In this document: positions 1 to 5,264 of the stretch, piece after piece
Numbering within the stretch: position 1 is the stretch's first letter
How the letters are laid out: each line of letters opens with the position of its first letter
Assembly: GCA_043775075.1 (NCBI GenBank)
Contig: JAYVSS010000299.1
Location: 1 to 5,529, forward strand
Source of the DNA: JANLQX01 sp043775075
Lineage (GTDB): Bacteria > Actinomycetota > Acidimicrobiia > Acidimicrobiales > JANYDT01
Length of the DNA: 5,529 nt
Direction of reading: 5' to 3'
Made by a program: the position numbers and the translations under genes
Notes under the pieces: model-generated
Seen by the model: the letters and a program-made list of their open reading frames with translations, nothing else
Told to the model about the DNA's origin: nothing
The model's database searches: none

Positions 1-506
1 GAAAGACCGCGACGCTCGGCCACCATGTCCGGCGTGAACAACGACTGCAGACCCTGAATTGTGGCCTGAGCAACGTTGATTCGGTTGGACGAACCCAACG
101 ATTTAGCGAGGACGTCATGCACCCCGGCCGCTTCAAGAACGATGCGGGCAGCACCGCCGGCGACCACACCGGTACCGGGAGCGGCCGGCTTCAACATAAC
201 CCGACCAGCGCCCTTCTCACCGATGATGAGGTGGGTGATGGTGGACCCGGCCAGCGGCACGTTGAACAAATTGCGCTTGGCCTCCTCAACACCCTTGGCG
301 ATAGCGGCCGGAACTTCCTTGGCCTTGCCGTACCCCAGGCCAACGCGGCCCTTGCCATCGCCGACGACGACGAGCGCAGTGAAGCTGAAGCGACGACCGC
401 CCTTGACGACCTTGGCCACGCGGTTGATATGAATGACACGCTCTTCGAGGTTCGGATCCCCGGTGCGGCTCTGCTGCTCGCGATCGCGTTCGCGTTCCCC
501 GGCCAT
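1..506 (-). CDS. rpsE: 30S ribosomal protein S5 (3' end cut by window edge)
   Basis: S5 is a small-subunit protein at the back of the 30S body that helps decoding accuracy and mRNA unwinding. My translation from the ATG at 506-504 gives 168 residues with no stop before the window edge. A charged N-terminal tail (MAGERERDREQQ) is followed by the S5 RNA-binding domain from about residue 22, with GGRRFSFTALVVVGDGKGRV around 36-55 and GLGYGKAKEVP at 57-66. The C-terminal domain follows, with GTGVVAGGAARIVLEAAG and the SNRINVAQAT segment at about 111-149. Family members are usually 165-200 residues, so only a short C-terminal stretch is missing. The start is fixed by an AAGGAGG site 8 nt upstream. 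It is the last spc-type gene in view and follows rplR after 56 nt, an unusually long gap for this cluster. Identity is essentially certain. Confidence 0.97.
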   Translation of the reverse strand, partial: MAGERERDREQQSRTGDPNLEERVIHINRVAKVVKGGRRFSFTALVVVGDGKGRVGLGYGKAKEVPAAIAKGVEEAKRNLFNVPLAGSTITHLIIGEKGAGRVMLKPAAPGTGVVAGGAARIVLEAAGVHDVLAKSLGSSNRINVAQATIQGLQSLFTPDMVAERRGL

Positions 507-507
507 G

Positions 508-561
508 TCAGATCCCTCCTTCAGTGGTGTGCACGCTCGGGCGACGATTCAGCGCAGCCAT
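508..561 (-). CDS. Possible 17-codon minicistron between rplR and rpsE
   Basis: This tiny frame reads MAALNRRPSVHTTEGGI and then TGA. Its ATG begins 1 nt after the rplR stop codon, and its TGA ends 1 nt before the rpsE ATG, so it fills the gap almost exactly. A GGAG sits 7 nt upstream of its ATG, within the last codons of rplR. It is in a different frame from both neighbours. I recognise no protein family and the peptide is too short to assign a function. If translated, the likeliest role is to carry ribosomes from rplR to rpsE (inference). A chance open frame in a 56-nt gap is a real alternative, since no amino-acid conservation can be judged from one sequence. Confidence 0.3.
   Translation of the reverse strand: MAALNRRPSVHTTEGGI
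515..521 (-). promoter_or_regulatory. Strong Shine-Dalgarno site of rpsE
   Basis: The minus strand reads AAGGAGG here, with 8 nt between it and the ATG at 506. This is a near-ideal ribosome binding site and decides the rpsE start. It lies inside the 17-codon reading frame that fills the rplR-rpsE gap, so ribosomes reading that frame would pass over it. Confidence 0.85.
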
Positions 562-562
562 C

Positions 563-931
563 TCAGAACTCCAGTCCTGCTGCGCGAGCAGCTTCTGCGA
601 CCGCAGCAATGCGGCCGTGATAAATGAATCCGCCACGGTCGAAGACGACCTTGGACACTCCAGCGGCCTTGGCCCGATCGGCAATCAGTGCGCCGACCTT
701 GGCCGACGCCGTTCTGTTGCCGGTGGCGCCATCGCCTTTGATCGTGGCTTCGTGCGACGATGCCGCGGCCAGCGTCTTGCCCGTGGCGTCGTCGATCACC
801 TGGGCCACGATGTGCTTGTTAGAACGGAATACCGCAAGACGCGGGCGCGCGGTTGAACCGTGCACCTTCTTGCGGGCCCGGGCGTGGCGACGAAGGCGGG
901 CTTGTTGTTTCTTTTGCGTTGCTGTGGGCAT
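563..931 (-). CDS. rplR: 50S ribosomal protein L18
   Basis: L18 binds 5S rRNA together with L5 and helps dock it in the central protuberance of the 50S subunit. The 122-residue product has the usual family length. It begins with a basic tail (QKKQQARLRRHARARKKVHG, residues 6-25). The conserved core RPRLAVFRSNKHIVAQVIDD follows at 29-48, and the FDRGGFIYHGRIAAVAEAAR block lies at 97-116, ending in GLEF. The ATG at 931 lies 15 nt after the rplF stop. The upstream sequence has only a weak purine-rich stretch (GAAGCGAG), so translational coupling to rplF is plausible. The stop is TGA. Order rplF-rplR-rpsE is the standard spc arrangement. Confidence 0.98.
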   Translation of the reverse strand: MPTATQKKQQARLRRHARARKKVHGSTARPRLAVFRSNKHIVAQVIDDATGKTLAAASSHEATIKGDGATGNRTASAKVGALIADRAKAAGVSKVVFDRGGFIYHGRIAAVAEAARAAGLEF

Positions 932-946
932 GACGTACTCGCTTCG

Positions 947-1489
947 TTACTTCTTGGCGGCCTTGCCCGCCTTGCGGCGGACAATCTCACCTGCGTACCG
1001 GACACCCTTGCCCTTGTAGGGCTCAGGCTTGCGGATCTTTCGGATGTTGGCGGCCACCTGGCCGACTAGCTCTTTGTCCGTGCCCTTGATGACAACCTTG
1101 GTGGCCGCCGGCACTTCGAACTCGATGCCGGCTGGCGCCTCAACGAAGACCGGATGGCTGAAACCGAGCGCCAATTCGAGCTTCGTGGGGCCCTGTGCCG
1201 CGGCGCGATAGCCAACACCGATGATCTCCAGTTCCTTGGAGAACCCGGTGGAAACTCCAACCACCATGTTGGACACCAACGTACGGGTCAGGCCATGAAG
1301 GGCCTTCGCCGAGCGCTCGTCGTTGGCCCGCTCCACCAGGAGCATGCCCGCGTCTTCACGCACGGAGATGTCGGCCGGGATCGTCCGGGCGAGAACGCCC
1401 CTGGAACCTTTGACGGACAGTTGATCGCCAGCAATCGTGACGGTCACACCGCCGGGAATAGCGATAGGGGCTTTGCCAATTCGGGACAT
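947..1489 (-). CDS. rplF: 50S ribosomal protein L6
   Basis: L6 is a two-domain large-subunit protein that binds 23S rRNA near the sarcin-ricin loop and factor-binding site. The 180-residue product has the standard length. It begins with the canonical MSRIGKAPIAIPGGV, and the first alpha/beta repeat runs to about residue 80. The second repeat starts at about 83, with FSKELEIIGVGYRA. The C-terminal signature PEPYKGKGVRYAGEIVRRKAGK spans 155-176, followed by a lysine-rich end. The ATG at 1489 is preceded by GAGG about 5 nt upstream, and this site overlaps the rpsH TGA stop. rpsH and rplF are only 7 nt apart, so coupling is likely. It is the only gene in the window ending in TAA. Confidence 0.99.
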   Translation of the reverse strand: MSRIGKAPIAIPGGVTVTIAGDQLSVKGSRGVLARTIPADISVREDAGMLLVERANDERSAKALHGLTRTLVSNMVVGVSTGFSKELEIIGVGYRAAAQGPTKLELALGFSHPVFVEAPAGIEFEVPAATKVVIKGTDKELVGQVAANIRKIRKPEPYKGKGVRYAGEIVRRKAGKAAKK

Positions 1490-1496
1490 GGTTACC

Positions 1497-1901
1497 TCAC
1501 CACACGTAGCAGAGGACTTCGCCGCCCACGCGGCGCTTATGCGCCTCGCGGTCGGTCAGGAGCCCTTGGCTGGTTGAGAGAACGGCAACGCCCAGGCCAC
1601 CGAGAACCCGTGGGAGGTTATCGGCAGGCTTGTACACGCGAAGCCCTGGCTTACTCACTCGCTGTATACCGGTGATAGTCCGGACCCGCGAATCGGAATA
1701 CTTGAGAACAATCTCGAGCGTGGAGCCCGGCTTGCCCTCGTTGACCTTGATGGTCACGGCGCCGATATAGCCCTCGCGAGCGAGGATTTTGGCGAGCGCT
1801 TCCTTGAGCTTCGAAGACGGCATCTTCACCGTGTCGTGCTTGGCCGTGTTCGCATTGCGAATACGGGTGAGCATGTCGGCGATGGGGTCAGTCATCGTCA
1901 T
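1497..1901 (-). CDS. rpsH: 30S ribosomal protein S8
   Basis: S8 is a primary 16S rRNA binding protein that organises the central domain of the 30S subunit. In E. coli it also represses spc operon translation by binding the mRNA near the rplE start. The 134-residue product starts MTMTDPIADMLTRIRNA, and the C-terminal signature GLGVAVLSTSQGLLTDREA lies at 102-120 before the terminal GEVLCYVW. I chose the ATG at 1901 because GGAGG lies 6 nt upstream. The frame is open 7 codons further upstream, but that would cover the ribosome binding site. A second ATG at 1895 is a possible start 2 codons in, with a less suitable spacing of 12 nt. The gene follows rpsN after 39 nt and leads into rplF after 7 nt. 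Confidence 0.98.
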   Translation of the reverse strand: MTMTDPIADMLTRIRNANTAKHDTVKMPSSKLKEALAKILAREGYIGAVTIKVNEGKPGSTLEIVLKYSDSRVRTITGIQRVSKPGLRVYKPADNLPRVLGGLGVAVLSTSQGLLTDREAHKRRVGGEVLCYVW

Positions 1902-1936
1902 GATGCACCTCCAAAGGAGCACAGAAATTCAGTCAT
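1898..1936 (-). CDS. Possible 12-codon minicistron between rpsN and rpsH
   Basis: The tiny frame MTEFLCSFGGAS begins 4 nt after the rpsN stop. Its TGA overlaps the rpsH start in an ATGA arrangement. The sequence just upstream of its ATG reads GGTGATC, which matches part of the extended anti-Shine-Dalgarno complement and overlaps the rpsN stop. It spans the rpsH ribosome binding site and the small inverted repeat over it. No family is recognisable. If translated, it would let ribosomes leaving rpsN open the hairpin and terminate exactly at the rpsH start (inference). It may equally be a chance frame. Confidence 0.3.
   Translation of the reverse strand: MTEFLCSFGGAS
1908..1912 (-). promoter_or_regulatory. 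Shine-Dalgarno site of rpsH
   Basis: The minus strand reads GGAGG, 6 nt before the ATG at 1901, and this sets the S8 start. The same bases form one arm of a short inverted repeat (CTCC-TTT-GGAG on the mRNA, 1909-1919). A small hairpin could partly mask the site. Confidence 0.8.
1909..1919 (-). repeat. Short inverted repeat over the rpsH ribosome binding site
   Basis: The mRNA strand reads CTCC-TTT-GGAG, a perfect 4-bp inverted repeat (three G-C pairs and one A-U) with a 3-nt loop. It includes the Shine-Dalgarno bases of rpsH. The stem is short and of marginal stability, so a regulatory role is only a possibility. Confidence 0.4.
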
Positions 1937-1940
1937 TTGA

Positions 1941-2126
1941 TCACCAGCTCGCCTTCGTCACGCCGGGGATTTCCCCTGCATGAGCCAGATCACGAAGACA
2001 GATCCGGCATAGGCCGAATTGCTTGAACACCGCTCGAGGACGGCCACACTTCTGACAGCGGGTGTACGCACGAACCTTGAATTTCGGAGTCTTCTGCGAC
2101 TTCTCGATCAACGCTTTTTTTGCCAT
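1941..2126 (-). CDS. rpsN: 30S ribosomal protein S14, zinc-binding type Z
   Basis: S14 sits in the head of the 30S subunit and is needed for assembly around the A site. The 61-residue product is the short zinc-ribbon form (also called rpsZ). Two CxxC pairs at C24/C27 (CQKC) and C40/C43 (CRIC) would bind one zinc ion, and the sequence ends in the characteristic GEIPGVTKASW. It has all four cysteines, so it is the zinc-dependent version rather than the longer cysteine-free paralogue induced under zinc shortage in some bacteria. The ATG at 2126 lies 5 nt after the rplE stop. Its upstream Shine-Dalgarno match is weak (AAGGG rather far away), which suggests coupling to rplE. Confidence 0.98.
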   Translation of the reverse strand: MAKKALIEKSQKTPKFKVRAYTRCQKCGRPRAVFKQFGLCRICLRDLAHAGEIPGVTKASW

Positions 2127-2131
2127 TTGAA

Positions 2132-2710
2132 TCAGCTCTGCCCTTCGCGCTTGAACGGAAAACCGAAGGCGTCAAGCAGAGCGCGACCTTCAGCGTTAGT
2201 GCGGGCGGTGGTCACAATGGTGACGTCGAATCCGCGAGTGGTATCGATCCTGTCGTACTCGATCTCCGGGAAGATGAGTTGTTCGACGATGCCGAAGGTG
2301 TAGTTGCCCCGGCCATCGAAACTCTTCGGGTTGAGTCCGCGGAAGTCACGTATGCGGGGAATCGCCAACGACACGAGACGGTCGAAGAACTCCCACATGC
2401 GATCACCCCGCAGGGTGACCTTCGCACCGATGGCGTTGCCTTCACGGAGTTTGAAACCGGCGATCGACTGCGTCGCCTTGGCCACCGTGGGCTTCTGTCC
2501 GGTGATCTTCGTCAGGTCGGTGATCGCGCCTTCGAGCAGCGAAGGCTGCACGGTGGCGCGGCCGACGCCAGCGTTGATCACAATCTTTTCGAATCGAGGG
2601 ACCTGCATGATGTTGGCCAACCCGAGGGTTTCCTTCAACTGGGCCCGAAGCACCGTGTTGTACTGCGCCTTGAGGCGCGGCATGGCGGTGGTGATGGTGG
2701 ACGTGCTCAT
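2132..2710 (-). CDS. rplE: 50S ribosomal protein L5
   Basis: L5 binds 5S rRNA with L18 in the central protuberance and contacts the P-site tRNA. The 192-residue product is slightly longer than the common 178-187 because of a threonine/serine-rich N-terminus (MSTSTITTAM) before PRLKAQYN. Conserved blocks are PRFEKIVINAGVG at 38-50 and QKPTVAKATQSIAGFKLREG at 72-91. The MWEFFDRLVSLAIPRIRDFRGL segment begins at 105, GRGNYTFGIVEQLIFPEIEYD lies at 133-153, and the C-terminus is AFGFPF. The ATG at 2710 overlaps the rplX stop in an ATGA, with GGAG 5 nt upstream. An internal ATG at codon 10 is less likely because it lacks this coupling. I could not recognise an S8 repressor-binding helix at this start by eye. 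Confidence 0.98.
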   Translation of the reverse strand: MSTSTITTAMPRLKAQYNTVLRAQLKETLGLANIMQVPRFEKIVINAGVGRATVQPSLLEGAITDLTKITGQKPTVAKATQSIAGFKLREGNAIGAKVTLRGDRMWEFFDRLVSLAIPRIRDFRGLNPKSFDGRGNYTFGIVEQLIFPEIEYDRIDTTRGFDVTIVTTARTNAEGRALLDAFGFPFKREGQS

Positions 2711-3024
2711 GGCAGCTCCGCTCCCGTGCGCTTGACGACACGAACCTTGGTGCCGTCGGTTTTGATCTTGTAGCCAATCCTCGACGGCTTGCCGTCGGGG
2801 GTGACGATGGCCACGTTGGACACGTTGAGCGGCATCTGCTTGTCGAGGATGCCACCCTTCTCTCCCGCCTTCGTCGGCTTGGTGTGGCGCTTCGAGATGT
2901 TCAGTCCCTCAACGAGGACGGTCCCATCGCCGGGACGAGCCTCAACGACGGCGCCGGTCTTGCCCTTGTCCTTGCCAGACAGCACGATGACCTGATCGCC
3001 CTTCTTGATTTTCATTCCGGACAC
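2707..3024 (-). CDS. rplX: 50S ribosomal protein L24
   Basis: L24 is an early assembly initiator that binds the 5' end of 23S rRNA near the exit tunnel. The 105-residue product has the normal length. The KOW motif occupies about residues 5-32 (KIKKGDQVIVLSGKDKGKTG and onwards). It is followed by VLVEGLNISKRHTKP at 36-50, the GGILDKQMPLNVSNVAIV block at 57-74, and GYKIKTDGTKVRVVKRTG near the end. I chose the GTG at 3024 over the ATG at 3015. A 10-nt Shine-Dalgarno sequence ends 3 nt before the GTG, giving its GGAGG core a spacing of 8 nt against 17 nt for the ATG. The GTG directly abuts the rplN stop (TGAGTG). The gene overlaps rplE by 4 nt. Confidence 0.98.
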   Translation of the reverse strand: MSGMKIKKGDQVIVLSGKDKGKTGAVVEARPGDGTVLVEGLNISKRHTKPTKAGEKGGILDKQMPLNVSNVAIVTPDGKPSRIGYKIKTDGTKVRVVKRTGAELP

Positions 3025-3393
3025 TCAGATCACCTCCGGGGCTAACGACACGATGCGCATGAACTTCTTGTCTCGCAATTCACGGCCCACAGGGCCAAAG
3101 ATACGGGTGCCACGCGGTTCGAGCTTGTCGTTAATGATGACGGCGGCGTTGTCGTCGAAGCGGACATAGGAGCCGTCCTTACGACGACGCTCCTTCTTCA
3201 CCCGGACAACCACACAGCGCACAACTTCACCGCGTTTGACGGTGCCGCCAGGGATGGCGTCCTTCACCGCGGCGATGAACACATCACCAATCGAGGCATA
3301 GCGCCGACGGGTTCCGCCGAGCACCTTGATACACAAGACTTCCTTGGCGCCGGTGTTGTCGGCGACACGGAGTCGAGATTCGGTCTGGATCAT
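3025..3393 (-). CDS. rplN: 50S ribosomal protein L14
   Basis: L14 is a conserved 23S rRNA binding protein at the subunit interface. It forms intersubunit bridges and is the docking site for the silencing factor RsfS in other bacteria. The 122-residue product has the exact family length. It starts MIQTESRLRVADNTGAKEV, followed by CIKVLGGTRRRYASIGDVF at 21-39 and GTVKRGEVVRCVVVRVKKERRR near 50-71. The RFDDNAAVIIN segment lies at 78-88 and RGTRIFGPVGRELR at 94-107. The ATG at 3393 overlaps the rpsQ stop (ATGA), with GGAG 8 nt upstream. This is classically the first gene of the spc operon, but here it cannot have its own intergenic promoter because it overlaps rpsQ. Confidence 0.99.
   Translation of the reverse strand: MIQTESRLRVADNTGAKEVLCIKVLGGTRRRYASIGDVFIAAVKDAIPGGTVKRGEVVRCVVVRVKKERRRKDGSYVRFDDNAAVIINDKLEPRGTRIFGPVGRELRDKKFMRIVSLAPEVI
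3028..3037 (-). promoter_or_regulatory. Extended 10-nt Shine-Dalgarno site of rplX
   Basis: The minus strand reads GGAGGTGATC, a full complement of GATCACCTCC at the conserved 3' end of bacterial 16S rRNA. It is encoded by the last codons of rplN (Pro-Glu-Val-Ile) just before its TGA, and the rplX GTG follows the stop immediately. This is the longest match of its kind I found in the window and may offset the GTG start. Confidence 0.85.
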
Positions 3394-3695
3394 CGGGCAC
3401 GCTCCACAACTTCAACGAGGCGCCAGCGCTTCGTCTTTGACAACGGACGGGTTTCTTGCAGCCGGACGCGGTCGCCGAGTTTGGCGTCGCCGTTCTCGTC
3501 GTGGGCATGAAGACGCTGGGTCCGCTGAATGGTCTTGGAATACCGCTCGTGACGAACACGCTCAACGACCGAGACGATGATCGTCTTGTCCATTTTCGTG
3601 CTAACAACGAGTCCTTCGCGGACCTTGCGGCGGTTTTCGCGGGCCGTCTCTTCGGCGGCCGCTCCTGGCACTGTGGCTTCGCTCATGGCGCTCAC
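3390..3695 (-). CDS. rpsQ: 30S ribosomal protein S17
   Basis: S17 is a primary 16S rRNA binding protein of the 30S body with an OB fold. The 101-residue product carries a variable N-terminal extension of about 22 residues rich in Ala and Glu. The core begins at about residue 21 (NRRKVREGLVVSTKMDKTII) and includes HERYSKTIQRTQRLHAHDE. The signature GDRVRLQETRPLSKTKRWRLV lies at 74-94. The start is ambiguous: a GTG at 3695 overlaps the rpmC stop by 4 nt (GTGA), while an ATG at 3686 lies 3 codons in. Only a purine-rich AGGGAAGAA precedes the GTG. I give the longer form because coupling by 4-nt overlap recurs here; the shorter form would be 98 residues. Confidence 0.96.
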   Translation of the reverse strand: MSAMSEATVPGAAAEETARENRRKVREGLVVSTKMDKTIIVSVVERVRHERYSKTIQRTQRLHAHDENGDAKLGDRVRLQETRPLSKTKRWRLVEVVERAR

Positions 3696-3919
3696 TTCTT
3701 CCCTGCCGAGAGCAACTCGGCAGCAGCGATTTCTCGGGCTCGCAGCAAGGTATTGACCCGAGCCACGTCACGCTTCAGAACACCGAGCCGTGAGCTGTTT
3801 TCCAGCACTCCGGTCGCCGCTTGAAAACGCAGATTGAACAATTCTTCTTTGAGTTCGCCGAGCTTGGCGACAAGTTCAGCGTCGGCCAATTCAACGAACG
3901 CGGCAATGCGCTTGCTCAC
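3692..3919 (-). CDS. rpmC: 50S ribosomal protein L29
   Basis: L29 is a small two-helix hairpin protein at the polypeptide exit tunnel, near the binding sites of SRP and trigger factor. The 75-residue product fits the family (60-80). The first helix contains ELVAKLGELKEELFNLRFQ (15-33). A short loop, ATGVLENSSR, leads to the second helix with LGVLKRDVARVNTLLRARE (45-63). The start is the GTG at 3919, which overlaps the rplP stop by 4 nt (GTGA) and has GGAGG 7 nt upstream. The order rplP-rpmC-rpsQ is the standard end of the S10 operon. Confidence 0.98.
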   Translation of the reverse strand: MSKRIAAFVELADAELVAKLGELKEELFNLRFQAATGVLENSSRLGVLKRDVARVNTLLRAREIAAAELLSAGKK

Positions 3920-4332
3920 AGTGCTTCCTCCCGGGAGATCACGCGGGCACGAATAGGGAGCTTTTGGATCGCCAGGTTCAGGGCCTCGCGGGCCAACTCT
4001 TCGGTCACACCGCTCATCTCAAACATGATTCGACCGGGCTTCACGACAGCGACCCAGCGCTCCGGGTTGCCCTTGCCTGAACCCATGCGGGTTTCGGCTG
4101 GCTTCTCGGTCACGGGCTTGTCCGGGAACACGCAAATCCAGATTTTCCCGCCACGTTTGACCCGGCGGGTCATGGCGATTCGGGCTGCTTCGATTTGGCG
4201 CGCGGTAATCCACGCCGGCTCAAGCGCCTGAATTCCGTAGTCACCGAAGTTGAGTTCGGCACCACCCTTAGCTTGGCCAGTCATGCGGCCGCGCTGCTGC
4301 TTGCGGTGCTTCATACGACGGGGCATCAACAT
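3916..4332 (-). CDS. rplP: 50S ribosomal protein L16
   Basis: L16 lies near the A site and the peptidyl transferase centre and is needed for late 50S maturation and tRNA positioning. The 138-residue product has the normal length. It begins MLMPRRMKHRKQQRGRMTG. The TARQIEAARIAMTRRVKRGGKIWI segment starts at residue 43, FPDKPVTEKPAETRMGSGKGNPE spans 69-91, and the C-terminal EELAREALNLAIQKLPI follows. Arg82 aligns with the arginine hydroxylated in E. coli L16; whether it is modified here is unknown. The ATG at 4332 is preceded by a G-rich stretch 8 nt upstream. A second ATG 2 codons in is a weaker choice. The gap from rpsC is 16 nt. Confidence 0.99.
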   Translation of the reverse strand: MLMPRRMKHRKQQRGRMTGQAKGGAELNFGDYGIQALEPAWITARQIEAARIAMTRRVKRGGKIWICVFPDKPVTEKPAETRMGSGKGNPERWVAVVKPGRIMFEMSGVTEELAREALNLAIQKLPIRARVISREEAL

Positions 4333-4348
4333 GATTCAGACCCCTCTC

Positions 4349-5248
4349 TCACTCGTCACCGGAACGGAAATGGGGGGTCTCGCTCGCTGAACGGGCACGA
4401 CGCTCCATCTCTTCTTCTTCATTCAAACGACGCTCAAGATCTGGATCGGCTTCGCTCAAGAGCGGAGCAGCAACCACAGGCGCAGCTTCGTCAATCGTTT
4501 CTTCCTTACGACGTCCGCCACCGGCAGAAATCACTCGCTTAGGGCGAGCCACACCTAGTGCTTCGCCGGCGGCCAACGCTGCTTCGCGAGCCGCTTTGTC
4601 GTCGACCGCAGCGGTCTTGTACGGGAGAATGTCACCCTTATAGATCCATACCTTGACGCCGATACGACCGTAGGTCGTCTTAGCCTCACGGAAGCCATAG
4701 TCAATGTCGGCACGCAGGGTATGCAACGGCACGCGGCCCTCGCGGTACCACTCGCTACGGCTCATTTCGGCGCCGCCGAGGCGTCCGCTGCACTGGACCT
4801 TGATGCCAATAGCACCAGCCTTTTGCGCAGTCTGCACGGCGCGCTTCATAGCCCGACGGAAGCTCACCCGACCAGCAAGCTGATCACCGACGCCCTGCGC
4901 AATGAGCGCGGCATCGAGTTCGGGCTGCTTAATCTCGACGATATTGAGCTGCACCTTCGGGTTACTGGTGATTTTCACCAGGCCCGCAGTGAGGCGCTGT
5001 GACTCGGCCCCTTTGCGTCCAATCACGATGCCCGGGCGAGCGGTGTGCACGTCGACGCGCAACCGATCACGGGTACGTTCGATTTCTACCCGGCTCACGG
5101 CGGCCCGTTCGAGTTCCGTCGTCAAGAAATGACGGATCTTGTAATCCTCGATCAGGTACGACTTGTAGTCCTTCTCGCTGAACCAGCGGGACTTCCAGTC
5201 GGTCGTGATACCGAGGCGGAAACCGTAGGGGTTTACTTTCTGACCCAT
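4349..5248 (-). CDS. rpsC: 30S ribosomal protein S3 with long C-terminal tail
   Basis: S3 lies at the mRNA entry channel of the 30S head and contributes to mRNA helicase activity. The 299-residue product is longer than the usual 210-280. The N-terminus is canonical (MGQKVNPYGFRLGIT). A type-2 KH domain spans about 39-107 with its GxxG loop at 77-80 (GRKG). The C-terminal S3 domain contains GRLGGAEMSRSEWYREGRVP (155-174), DIDYGFREAKTTYGRIGVKVWIY at 181-203, and KGDILPY at 204-210. Beyond residue 211 there is an Ala-rich segment, then a basic patch (GGGRRKEE), then a Glu/Arg-rich end (ERRLNEEEEMERRAR). The frame stays open 62 codons upstream of the ATG at 5248, but that stretch overlaps the preceding gene and lacks homology. 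The Shine-Dalgarno match is weak (GAGAG). The gene follows its neighbour after 16 nt. Confidence 0.98.
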   Translation of the reverse strand: MGQKVNPYGFRLGITTDWKSRWFSEKDYKSYLIEDYKIRHFLTTELERAAVSRVEIERTRDRLRVDVHTARPGIVIGRKGAESQRLTAGLVKITSNPKVQLNIVEIKQPELDAALIAQGVGDQLAGRVSFRRAMKRAVQTAQKAGAIGIKVQCSGRLGGAEMSRSEWYREGRVPLHTLRADIDYGFREAKTTYGRIGVKVWIYKGDILPYKTAAVDDKAAREAALAAGEALGVARPKRVISAGGGRRKEETIDEAAPVVAAPLLSEADPDLERRLNEEEEMERRARSASETPHFRSGDE

Positions 5249-5264
5249 GCGTTCGTCTCTCGTC

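Noticed and set aside
507..562. Possible terminator or promoter in the rplR-rpsE gap
   Set aside because: Only a weak pairing (GCGCT with AGCGT) is visible, with no U-tract. There are no convincing -35/-10 hexamers, and the operon clearly continues into rpsE.
117..620. Plus-strand open frame of 167 codons
   Set aside because: It is antisense to rpsE and the rplR end. The opposite strand encodes an unmistakable S5.
1154..1675. Plus-strand open frame of 173 codons
   Set aside because: It is antisense to rplF and rpsH, crosses their junction, and shows no domain or credible ribosome binding site.
1902..1922. Upstream start of rpsH 7 codons earlier
   Set aside because: It would place the start upstream of the strong GGAGG site, and S8 normally begins at MTMTDPIADML.
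2680..2740. S8 repressor-binding helix at the rplX-rplE junction, as in E. coli
   Set aside because: I could not identify the characteristic bulged helix by eye in this overlapping, GC-rich junction. RNA folding against the S8 site model would be needed.
2120..2773. Long plus-strand open frame of 217 codons
   Set aside because: It lies opposite rplE and the end of rplX, which have clear family signatures. Its protein is low in recognisable motifs and it is a by-product of GC-rich codon use on the other strand.
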